In this document: in pieces, positions 33,422 to 41,196 of the stretch
How positions within the stretch are numbered: position 1 is the stretch's first letter
How the letters are laid out: every line of letters begins with the position of its first letter
NCBI GenBank assembly: GCA_964493425.1
Contig: CAZBMW010000014.1
Span: 1-63,562, forward strand
DNA from: CAYLMG01 sp964493425
Lineage (GTDB): Bacteria > Planctomycetota > Phycisphaerae > Sedimentisphaerales > Anaerobacaceae
Direction: 5' to 3'
Length of the DNA stretch: 63,562 bases
Position numbers and translations under genes: made by a program
Notes under the pieces: generated by a model
What the model saw: the letters and a program-made list of their open reading frames with translations, nothing else
Told to the model about the DNA's origin: nothing
The model's database searches: none

Positions 33422-35875
33422 TTGAAAATAGGGTTGGTAATTCTGTTTTCCGCCCTGCTTTGTATGGATGCCCTGGGTGCGATTTTGACGGGTGAGTTTC
33501 TGCTTAATGAAAAGGCGTCTGACAGCTTGCTTGTGAATTCACACGGAGATATCGACGGTGCATTTGTAAGCGATTACGGCTCTGCATATACGATGTATAA
33601 CAAGTCCGCCGACAGGTTCGGCAAAGCTAATAAGGCTATACTGCTGAGCGGAAGCGATTTCGACAGAATTAAAATTATGGATGCCAATCTTGCGGGGATT
33701 ATTCCTTCAGGTGATTTTTCAATTTCATTCTGGTTCAGCGCAGAGTCTTTTAATAATAAAAACGTGTTAATCTCTCAGTATAGTGATGAAGCGGCAGGCA
33801 GGTTTTCTATTTATACTTGCGGCACAGAAACGCCGGTCGCGGCAATCGAGCTCGATACAATGACAACACAAACGGGTTCCACAATCCTTGGTCCCGGTAT
33901 ATGGTATTTTTGCTGCGTGGTCAGGGATTCGGAATCGATAAGGCTTTATATGAGTGAGTTCGGCTCGGTCTTCAATAACACCGCTGAGATAGATTATAAC
34001 GGTCCAGGTTTTGAGCAGCAGCTCTGCAGCGAACCGACCGTGATAGGAATGGCTTCTGACAGCCCCTGGGACGGTTCCCTGGATAGCATTAGAATATGGA
34101 GTGGTGCCCTGCATATCCAAGAGATAGAAGCCCTGTATAACGAGGAACCCTATTGGATTTATGATGGGGGGACGAAGGCTCTGAACTGCTTTGACATTAC
34201 CGCCTTAGACAACTGGGATGTTGCAGAAGATGCAAACAACGCAAAGGCAGGTGAAATCGTATGGCAAGAGCTGTTTGACGGTGAGCCGGAGAACGAGTGG
34301 ACGGGCCTGTATTGCGACATCTCCCAGTACTGTGCCTGTACCCCCATTAACTTCAGCATGAAAGGTGGTTATGGACTTAGGGTGGAGAGGACAAGCGGCT
34401 GTGGCTATTGTTTGGTAGAGGGGGTTTTTGAGGACATCCCGGACGTGAATACGTGCTATATGAGGGTGTATTATTACATACCTGAGTGGTCGGAGAACAT
34501 CAGCAGCATTGAATTGACACTTTCGGATTCAATCAACAACAAAAGACGCAGGATAAACACCCTGCCGGTCACGCCAGGCCACCACTTTGTGGAGCTTGCA
34601 CATGGGGGCATGGAGATAAAAGACAGCTCGTGCTACGCCTTCGATTACACCAAAATCAACAGGATACAATTTTATATACACGGCGATATAGGAGCAATCG
34701 TTTACCTGGATGCAATCGCCTTTGTAAAGAATTATCACAGACCCCGGATTCTGCTGACCTGGGACAACGGGCTTCCAAAAATGTATTCGTATGTCTTTGG
34801 GGAGCTGGAGCAGAGGCAGATAAAGGGAAACTTCTTTGTGAATCGCCAACGTGAGGTTGAGGGGGAATACTACGGTGTCTGCGGAAATATGATGACGGCC
34901 GAGCAGCTTTTAGAGATGCAGGCTGCAGGAAATCTAATCGGCAATCACACAAGCGAGCACAAAAGACAGGTTCACGATAGCTCTACCAGATACTCAGGCA
35001 GGTTTCCAACCTTTGAGATGCACGAAGACATCATACAGAATGCTGCGTATCTGAAAGATATAGGTATAGGTGCAGGAAGGTTTTTCTTCGCGGTTCCGTC
35101 ATCAAATGGCGTGCCCAGCGCATATTCCGATTACAGGGCGCGAGAAGAGCTATACAGATTCTGGCTGCAGCATGCATACTGCGTCGTAATGGGTAGATTC
35201 CATAGGGGCGCCGACGGTATTATATGCGGGACAACCAGTAGGGAGCACCACACGTTCCCTAATGCCGGAACTGCGGTGAGAATTATGTACAGAGATTGTT
35301 TCGTATATACATTCGACTCTAATTATGTAACCGTCGGCTTCAGTGATTTGACAAGCGTTCCTTCACAAGGAGCTGTGCTGACAGGTAGCGGCGGCGGCGA
35401 ACTTATCATCAAAGAATACAACACTACTGCGAATACAATCGATGGTTATCTGGCAGGTAACTGGTCGGTAGGCGACACAGTAACGAAGGAAAGCGGCAGC
35501 GGGACATTGAGCCCGTCACCTGCGGTGGTCAGTTCAGTAACATCAAAAGGATACAAGAAAGCCAGAGATATACTTGATGAATGCAAGAGACACAATGAGA
35601 TTTTTGCTCCTGCATGGCATTCCGTTGGGCCGGGAGAATATACCTTCGATATGACCGAGGATGAATTCGAGCGAATGCTGGATTATGCGATTGAGCAGGG
35701 CTTCGAGTTCGTGACTTATGATGATTTGATGCCGTGGAATCACGACAGGTACCTGAAGCTTGCTGAAAACTGCACAAGGCCCATAGATATGGATTTCAAC
35801 AACGACTGCAAGGTAGATTTTGAAGACCTATACTTATTTTCACAGAGCTGGCTGATGTCCAACCTTGAGCCGTAA
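33422..35875 (+). CDS. Secreted LamG / polysaccharide-deacetylase-like / dockerin protein
   Basis: 817 residues from TTG at 33422 (GAGAGG ribosome site six bases before; a GTG at 33407 lies within or before that site). Signal peptide LKIGLVILFSALLCMDALG. LamG/concanavalin domain at about 20-225 (FSISFWFSAESF, IDSIRIWSGALH-like). A second beta domain follows. NodB-type deacetylase domain at about 455-640: ILLTWDNGLPKMYS is motif 1 with Asn for the second Asp of TFDDG, and GNHTSEHKR is motif 2 with both His kept. A Trp-rich late motif FAPAWHSVGPGEYTF gives another His. Ends in one dockerin loop (MDFNNDCKVDFEDLYLFSQS). Confidence 0.85.
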   Translation: MKIGLVILFSALLCMDALGAILTGEFLLNEKASDSLLVNSHGDIDGAFVSDYGSAYTMYNKSADRFGKANKAILLSGSDFDRIKIMDANLAGIIPSGDFSISFWFSAESFNNKNVLISQYSDEAAGRFSIYTCGTETPVAAIELDTMTTQTGSTILGPGIWYFCCVVRDSESIRLYMSEFGSVFNNTAEIDYNGPGFEQQLCSEPTVIGMASDSPWDGSLDSIRIWSGALHIQEIEALYNEEPYWIYDGGTKALNCFDITALDNWDVAEDANNAKAGEIVWQELFDGEPENEWTGLYCDISQYCACTPINFSMKGGYGLRVERTSGCGYCLVEGVFEDIPDVNTCYMRVYYYIPEWSENISSIELTLSDSINNKRRRINTLPVTPGHHFVELAHGGMEIKDSSCYAFDYTKINRIQFYIHGDIGAIVYLDAIAFVKNYHRPRILLTWDNGLPKMYSYVFGELEQRQIKGNFFVNRQREVEGEYYGVCGNMMTAEQLLEMQAAGNLIGNHTSEHKRQVHDSSTRYSGRFPTFEMHEDIIQNAAYLKDIGIGAGRFFFAVPSSNGVPSAYSDYRAREELYRFWLQHAYCVVMGRFHRGADGIICGTTSREHHTFPNAGTAVRIMYRDCFVYTFDSNYVTVGFSDLTSVPSQGAVLTGSGGGELIIKEYNTTANTIDGYLAGNWSVGDTVTKESGSGTLSPSPAVVSSVTSKGYKKARDILDECKRHNEIFAPAWHSVGPGEYTFDMTEDEFERMLDYAIEQGFEFVTYDDLMPWNHDRYLKLAENCTRPIDMDFNNDCKVDFEDLYLFSQSWLMSNLEP

Positions 35876-36011
35876 CAATTCATTTATTCCTGATTTTTCA
35901 TATAGAATCGTGCAAAAAGTTTGAGATTTGATAAAATAGAATCCGCAGAAATATTTTCTATGAACTTTCGTTTATTGCAGATTGATAAGAGAGGTTTCAG
36001 GAATTATTAAA

Positions 36012-37523
36012 ATGAAGAATACAAAGCTGATATTGGTGTTTTGTGTTGCGATTTTTTCGGCCACATCTTTTACTTTAGCAGAAAAGGCCGAAGTCTCTAT
36101 GACGTTTACCGTTTCGATGGAAGAGCCGAATACACATCATTATCACGTGGTCTTTTGCTGCGAGGGGATAAAAAACGAGAATATAGATTTCAAGATGTCG
36201 GCGTGGACGCCGGGCTATTACCGGATAATGGATTTTGCGGAAAACGTCAGCGAATTCAGGGCTGAAGACGCAAACGGCAAAGAGCTTTCGTGGGAAAAGA
36301 CAGCGAAAAATACCTGGCAGGTCAAAAGCAACGATGCGGAAAGCATAACAATAAGTTACAATGTATATGCGTTCGGCAGAAGTGTTGCGGATAGTTTCCT
36401 TAACGAGAGCAAGGCTTATATATCGCCTGCAGGAGCTTTTATGCATGTTGCCGGCAGGCTGGATAATCCGGTGACAGTCGCTATTAAACCTTATAAGAAT
36501 TTCAAGAAGGTATCAACCGGTCTGGACCCAGTCGAGGGAAAAGAAAACACATTTCAGGCTGCGAATTTCGATGTTCTCTATGACTGCCCGATTTTTATAA
36601 ACAACCAGGAGATAATTTCCTTTGAGGTTCAAGGAATACCGCACAGGGTAGCAATCTATGAGCCGAACGAACCGGACCGTGACAAGCTCGTCTCTGTACT
36701 TACGCGAATGATAGAATCGGCTGCATCGGTAGTCGGTGAGATTCCTTATAAGCACTATACGTTCATTATGATGGGTGAAGGCTTGGGCGGGCTGGAACAT
36801 CAGAATTCGATGGCGGTTTTTTCAAATGTCCCCGACCTTGATGACGCTAAGGAATATAAGCGGTGGCTGAGCTTTATCGCTCATGAGTTTTTCCACCTTT
36901 ATAACGTCAAGCGCATCCGGCCTATAGAACTTGGGCCGTTCGATTACAATAAGGGCAGTAAAACCGAAATGCTGTGGTTTGCCGAGGGAGGGACGGTTTA
37001 TTACGAATATATTATCCTGAATCGCGCAGGATTTATGAGCAGAAGCGAGGTTCTCGAGGAGTTTAGCGGCTGCATTAAAAGCTATGAGAATTCGGAGGGT
37101 AACCGGCTTCAATCCGTTGCGGAGTCGAGCTATAAGGCTTTTACTCAGCCGTTCTTCGGCGGCGAGGGCACGGTTTCGTATTACGATAAGGGAACCGGGC
37201 TCTGTATGCTGCTGGATTTGAAGATTCGCGGTGAGACGAGAAACGAAAAAAGCTTCGACGATGTGATGCAGACGCTGTACCGGAAATACCACAAAGGGCT
37301 TAAAAGAGGTTTTACAGACAAAGAACTGCAACAGGTCTGCGAAGAGATTGCGGGGACCAGCCTTTCAGAATTTTTCGAGTATGTCACGACGGTGAAAGAA
37401 ATAGATTATTCACAATACCTCGATTTCGCGGGACTTCAGTTCGAGGATGATTTCAGTCTTAAGCCGATAGCGAATCCGAATGAGCTTCAATCGGAGATTC
37501 TCAATGACTGGTTAAAGAACTGA
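36012..37523 (+). CDS. M61-family (glycyl) aminopeptidase, exported
   Basis: From ATG at 36012 503 residues; an earlier in-frame start at 35982 would put ten residues before the signal peptide (MKNTKLILVFCVAIFSATS). The M61 N-domain has SAWTPGYYRIMDFAENVSEF, and the gluzincin centre is FIAHEFFHLYNVKRIRP (HExxH, here HEFFH) with downstream Glu in LWFAEGGTVYYE. The C-terminal PDZ domain common in the family is not seen. Likely cleaves acidic or small N-terminal residues in the periplasm. Confidence 0.85.
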   Translation: MKNTKLILVFCVAIFSATSFTLAEKAEVSMTFTVSMEEPNTHHYHVVFCCEGIKNENIDFKMSAWTPGYYRIMDFAENVSEFRAEDANGKELSWEKTAKNTWQVKSNDAESITISYNVYAFGRSVADSFLNESKAYISPAGAFMHVAGRLDNPVTVAIKPYKNFKKVSTGLDPVEGKENTFQAANFDVLYDCPIFINNQEIISFEVQGIPHRVAIYEPNEPDRDKLVSVLTRMIESAASVVGEIPYKHYTFIMMGEGLGGLEHQNSMAVFSNVPDLDDAKEYKRWLSFIAHEFFHLYNVKRIRPIELGPFDYNKGSKTEMLWFAEGGTVYYEYIILNRAGFMSRSEVLEEFSGCIKSYENSEGNRLQSVAESSYKAFTQPFFGGEGTVSYYDKGTGLCMLLDLKIRGETRNEKSFDDVMQTLYRKYHKGLKRGFTDKELQQVCEEIAGTSLSEFFEYVTTVKEIDYSQYLDFAGLQFEDDFSLKPIANPNELQSEILNDWLKN

Positions 37524-37535
37524 AGACGGTCCTGC

Positions 37536-38531
37536 TTATCTTTCGATTAGTGTTTCTTCTACTTTTATTCCGAAGTGCCGGCCGGCTTTTTCAATGTGGG
37601 CGAGGACCTTGTCGCCTTTTTTCAGCTCTGTAATTGAAACCGCCCCGCCGTCAGGAGCAACGAGGCGAATCGTCTCGGCGTTCTGCATAACCAGGCTTAT
37701 GGGCTGAGCTTCGGCTTCGGCTTCGATTAGCATCATAGGGCGCTTTTCGATTTTGTTTCTGCCAAGATAGGCGGTCTGGGATTTGCCCTGAAAATTGACG
37801 AGCATAACCTGGTCACCAGCTTTGAGGTCTGCGAGATATTTGGTTTTGCCGCCGGGAGCAAGTGTGTATGCGTGGACGGCACCGGCATTTACCCTGAAGG
37901 GTCTCGATGCGACATAAGGATTATCGATTGATTCCGAATGCACTAAAAAAAATCCTGATGCGGTGTTGCCGACAAGCATACCCTCGCCGAGTGACATTTG
38001 CGTGCAGGTATCCAGGCAGGAGCGGTCGCCCATACCGAGCTGCTTGATGTTTGTTACGGTTGCGGTTACAAGCTGAATCTTTTCGCCGATGCTGTGAATC
38101 AGCTCGGCGCATTTTTTGATTTCGTTTACGTCAGTGGTGCTCAGGACAACGCCGTCGACACCTTTTTCGAGGATTTCGGTCATCAGCTTTGCCTGCCCGG
38201 TGTTTTCGACCTGCACCAAAATATTTTTACCTCTTCTTGCGAGCAGGTTCTCAATAGGAATGATAGTCCAGTCGAGCATTCGCAGGACAACTATTCTATC
38301 AGCCGGCACTGCAGCAGCTTTATCCTCGTCGGCTTTGCTCTTTATGTCGATGAACTCGACGTCTTTGCCGGGTACGATGTCACCGTCTTTTTCGACGGTC
38401 TTGATTTTGCCGAACTCGCGCACGGTCTTGCTCTGGCCGTCGGGCAGGATGACGGCTTCTGCGCCGCTCTCCAGCGCAGCTATAGCAATTTCTTTTTTAT
38501 ATGGAACGGCATTTACCCAGAGCTTTTTCAT
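37536..38531 (-). CDS. 3-dehydroquinate synthase II (archaeal type)
   Basis: From ATG at 38531 331 residues (AAGG ribosome site; a TTG at 38549 is rejected). The protein matches the MJ1249-type dehydroquinate synthase, which oxidises and cyclises 2-amino-3,7-dideoxy-D-threo-hept-6-ulosonate to 3-dehydroquinate with NAD. Diagnostic stretches: MKKLWVNAVPYKKEIAIAAL, VVLRMLDWTIIPIENLLARR, GVDGVVLSTTDVNEIKKCAE, GMGDRSCLDTCTQMSLGEGM and GSF...RPFRVNAGAVHAYTL. It lies 20 bases downstream of the ADH-synthase gene in one operon. Classical AroB is not seen. Confidence 0.9.
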   Translation of the reverse strand: MKKLWVNAVPYKKEIAIAALESGAEAVILPDGQSKTVREFGKIKTVEKDGDIVPGKDVEFIDIKSKADEDKAAAVPADRIVVLRMLDWTIIPIENLLARRGKNILVQVENTGQAKLMTEILEKGVDGVVLSTTDVNEIKKCAELIHSIGEKIQLVTATVTNIKQLGMGDRSCLDTCTQMSLGEGMLVGNTASGFFLVHSESIDNPYVASRPFRVNAGAVHAYTLAPGGKTKYLADLKAGDQVMLVNFQGKSQTAYLGRNKIEKRPMMLIEAEAEAQPISLVMQNAETIRLVAPDGGAVSITELKKGDKVLAHIEKAGRHFGIKVEETLIER

Positions 38532-38551
38532 TAAACAACCTTTTTTCAATA

Positions 38552-39346
38552 TCAGCTTTTCAGGAATTTAACAGCATCTTCGACGGTTGCGTTTTCGTGG
38601 ACCATTTTGCAGAGGGTGGCGACCATTTTTTCGGGCGTTTTGTGCTGAAAGGCATTTCTGCCGATAGACAGGCCTGCAGCTCCGGCTTTTAATGCACCTT
38701 CGACCATTTTGAAGATTTCTTCGTCGCTATTCATTTTGGGTCCGCCCGCAATAACAACGGGGACGGGACAGCCTTTGACGACTTCGGAAAAACTTTGCAC
38801 GCTACCTGTATAAACGACCTTAACGATGTCTGCGCCCAATTCCGCACCGACCCTTGCGGCGTGTTTGACGTTCTTTACATTGTATTCGTCCTTAATTTTG
38901 GGGCCTCTGGTATACATCATAGCGACAAGCGGCATCTGCCATTCGAGACAACTTTCGCTGACGAAGCCGAGCTGGCCCAGCATCTGGCTTTCGGTTTCAG
39001 CGCCGAGGTTGATGTGTACGGACACGGCATCGGCACCGAGTTTTATAGCTTCCTCGACAGAGCAGGCAAGCTCTTTTGCATTTGGGTCGGGGCCAAGAGA
39101 GGTGCTGGCTGATAAATGTACAATCAGGCCGACATCTTTGCCTGCGCCCCTGTGGCCTGCACGTACAATGCCCTTGTGCATAAGGATAGCGTTGGCACCG
39201 CCGGCAACGACCTTGCTGATGGTCGAGCGCATATCTTCAAGGCCTTCAACCGGGCCAACTGTCACGCCGTGGTCCATCGGAATAATTACCGTCTTGTGCG
39301 TCTGTCGGTCTATTATCCTTTCGAGCCTTATCTTTTTGCCTATCAT
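38552..39346 (-). CDS. 2-amino-3,7-dideoxy-D-threo-hept-6-ulosonate synthase (archaeal type)
   Basis: From ATG at 39346 264 residues (GGAGAG ribosome site eight bases upstream); earlier starts extend into noncoding sequence. A class I aldolase of the MJ0400/ADH-synthase kind, joining aspartate semialdehyde with a deoxy-ketohexose phosphate as the first step of the alternative shikimate entry. Motifs: TVIIPMDHGVTVGPVEGLED, VSVHINLGAETESQMLGQLG, ADIVKVVYTGSVQSF (Schiff-base Lys) and VIAGGPKMNSDEEIF. A plain fructose-bisphosphate aldolase is possible, but pairing with DHQ synthase II argues for this role. Confidence 0.88.
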   Translation of the reverse strand: MIGKKIRLERIIDRQTHKTVIIPMDHGVTVGPVEGLEDMRSTISKVVAGGANAILMHKGIVRAGHRGAGKDVGLIVHLSASTSLGPDPNAKELACSVEEAIKLGADAVSVHINLGAETESQMLGQLGFVSESCLEWQMPLVAMMYTRGPKIKDEYNVKNVKHAARVGAELGADIVKVVYTGSVQSFSEVVKGCPVPVVIAGGPKMNSDEEIFKMVEGALKAGAAGLSIGRNAFQHKTPEKMVATLCKMVHENATVEDAVKFLKS

Positions 39347-39560
39347 AAAAGGTTCTCTCCAAAAAACCAAATATTCGTTTAACTGTAAATCAGTAATGTA
39401 CTTAAAAAAAACCAAAAGGCAAGTGAAAAAAGCCTGAATCCCGATTTTCACTTCGTGAGGCCGAGAGAATAAAGTAACCAAAAATATCGATTCCTTTCGG
39501 CTTCATAGATATTTTTACGTCATTTTTTGGCCTTGTCTTTAGCTTAAAACGCTGCTATAT
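39347..39560. promoter_or_regulatory. Divergent region between shikimate genes with inverted repeat
   Basis: AAAAATATC (39480-39488) is repeated as GATATTTTT (39508-39516) around 19 bases, a possible operator for both directions. A CACTTCGTG hairpin lies near 39450. No clean -10/-35 pair is seen. Confidence 0.35.
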
Positions 39561-41135
39561 ATGTCAGCTATGACATATTTGACAGTACCAATATCAGCAA
39601 ACAGTTTAGATGGAGCGGTCGAACTGATAAAAAGAGCCCAAAGGGCAGGTGCTGAGGCGATAGAGCTGCGCACTGATTATCTCGAGGAATTAAAACCTGA
39701 ACCGGCCAAGCGATTGATTTCTAAGACGAGGGGGAACAGCAGCCTGCCTTTGATAGCAACCTGCAGAGATAAGAGACAAGGCGGCTGCTTCGACTATCCG
39801 AACGACTTAAGAGTAGATGTTCTGACGGCGGCGATAGAGGCAGGAGCCGATTTTATTGACTTCGAGTATGATAATTTCCTGGTACCGGAAAACCGGACAA
39901 GGATACAAGCGGCACTTGAGAAAAATAAGAAAACGAGGCTGATACTATCGGCTCATAATTTCGAAAAAAAATTTGAAGATATCGGCAAGCTATATAGTGA
40001 CGTAAAAGGAAATTTCGCGTCGGCGATACCGAAACTCGTCTATACGGCTGAACATATTAATGATTGTTTCGAAGTGTTCGACGTTTTGCATACAGCAAAG
40101 AGTGACTCGATTGTTTTCTGTATGGGCGAGGCGGGGCTGATAAGCAGGATTATTGCAAAAAAGCTCGGCAGCCTTGTCACATTTGCGAGCCTTGATGAAA
40201 AAACTGCGACGGCGCCGGGTCAGATAACTATAGAAAAATTAAAAAAGCTATACCGATATGACACTATCGATAGTGAGACGGAGCTTTATGGTATAATCGG
40301 CTCGCCGGTAGTACATTCAATGTCACCGGCAGTGCACAACGGGTTGTTTGCCGAGATTGGTGCTAATAAATTGTATTTGCCGCTGCTCGTCGAAGGCGAC
40401 AAGAGTAAGTTTAGCGAATTTATTGAAAGCATACTGAAAAGAGGCTGGCTCGATTTTAAGGGATTCAGTGTTACGATACCGCACAAGCAAAATGCACTTG
40501 GGTTCGTTAAGTCAAAAGGCGGTTTCGTTGAGCCGTTGGCGGAAAGAATCGGCGCTGCTAACACGATAATAATTAAGTCACAAGATACCAAGCTTGCAGC
40601 TTATAATACGGATTACATCGGTGCTCTGGATGCGATTACAAATGGAATGAAAATCAGCAGAACTGATTTCAAAGATATGCCTGTCGCGGTGATTGGGGCT
40701 GGAGGAGCAGCAAGGGCTATAGTGGCGGGGTTGAGTGACGCAGGTGGGAAAGTTAAGATTTATAATCGAACTATCGAAAAGGCTGAAAAACTGGCTTGCG
40801 AATTCGGCGGTGAGTGGGCTGGTCTTGATGATTTGCCGAATCTGCGAGCGAGACTCGTCATAAACTGCACCAGTATCGGGATGCACCCGGATGCCGAAGC
40901 AACGGTATTGGCGAAAGAGTATATCAAAAAGGACATGGTGGTCTTCGATACGGTTTATAACCCGGCTGAGACGCTACTATTAAAACAGGCAAAGCAAGCC
41001 GGCGCAAAAATTATCAGCGGTGTCGATATGTTCATCAACCAGGCAGCAGAACAATTAAAGCTATTTACAGGCGAAAATAAGAAACAAGAAATCATCGAAA
41101 AAATTCGTAGAATTTTTGAAATGAAAAAACAGTAA
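39561..41135 (+). CDS. aroDE: Bifunctional 3-dehydroquinate dehydratase (type I) / shikimate dehydrogenase
   Basis: 524 residues catalysing the next two shikimate steps. Residues 1-225 are a type I dehydratase: AIELRTDYLEEL, DFIDFEYD, SAHNFEKK (His) and PKLVYTAEH (Schiff-base Lys). Residues 235-524 are AroE: GIIGSPVVHSMSPAVHNGLF (shikimate site), SVTIPHKQNAL (catalytic Lys), AANTI, NTDYIGALDA and the NADP loop VIGAGGAARAI. Fused forms occur in some bacteria and plants. Divergent from the DHQ-synthase II operon, so all four activities from ADH synthase to AroE are in one place. ATG at 39561 or 39570. Confidence 0.93.
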   Translation: MSAMTYLTVPISANSLDGAVELIKRAQRAGAEAIELRTDYLEELKPEPAKRLISKTRGNSSLPLIATCRDKRQGGCFDYPNDLRVDVLTAAIEAGADFIDFEYDNFLVPENRTRIQAALEKNKKTRLILSAHNFEKKFEDIGKLYSDVKGNFASAIPKLVYTAEHINDCFEVFDVLHTAKSDSIVFCMGEAGLISRIIAKKLGSLVTFASLDEKTATAPGQITIEKLKKLYRYDTIDSETELYGIIGSPVVHSMSPAVHNGLFAEIGANKLYLPLLVEGDKSKFSEFIESILKRGWLDFKGFSVTIPHKQNALGFVKSKGGFVEPLAERIGAANTIIIKSQDTKLAAYNTDYIGALDAITNGMKISRTDFKDMPVAVIGAGGAARAIVAGLSDAGGKVKIYNRTIEKAEKLACEFGGEWAGLDDLPNLRARLVINCTSIGMHPDAEATVLAKEYIKKDMVVFDTVYNPAETLLLKQAKQAGAKIISGVDMFINQAAEQLKLFTGENKKQEIIEKIRRIFEMKKQ

Positions 41136-41196
41136 TAGTGTCTATAATAGTAGATGCTCGTTTTTAACATTAAAAACTAATTTGTGAGGAAAAATT

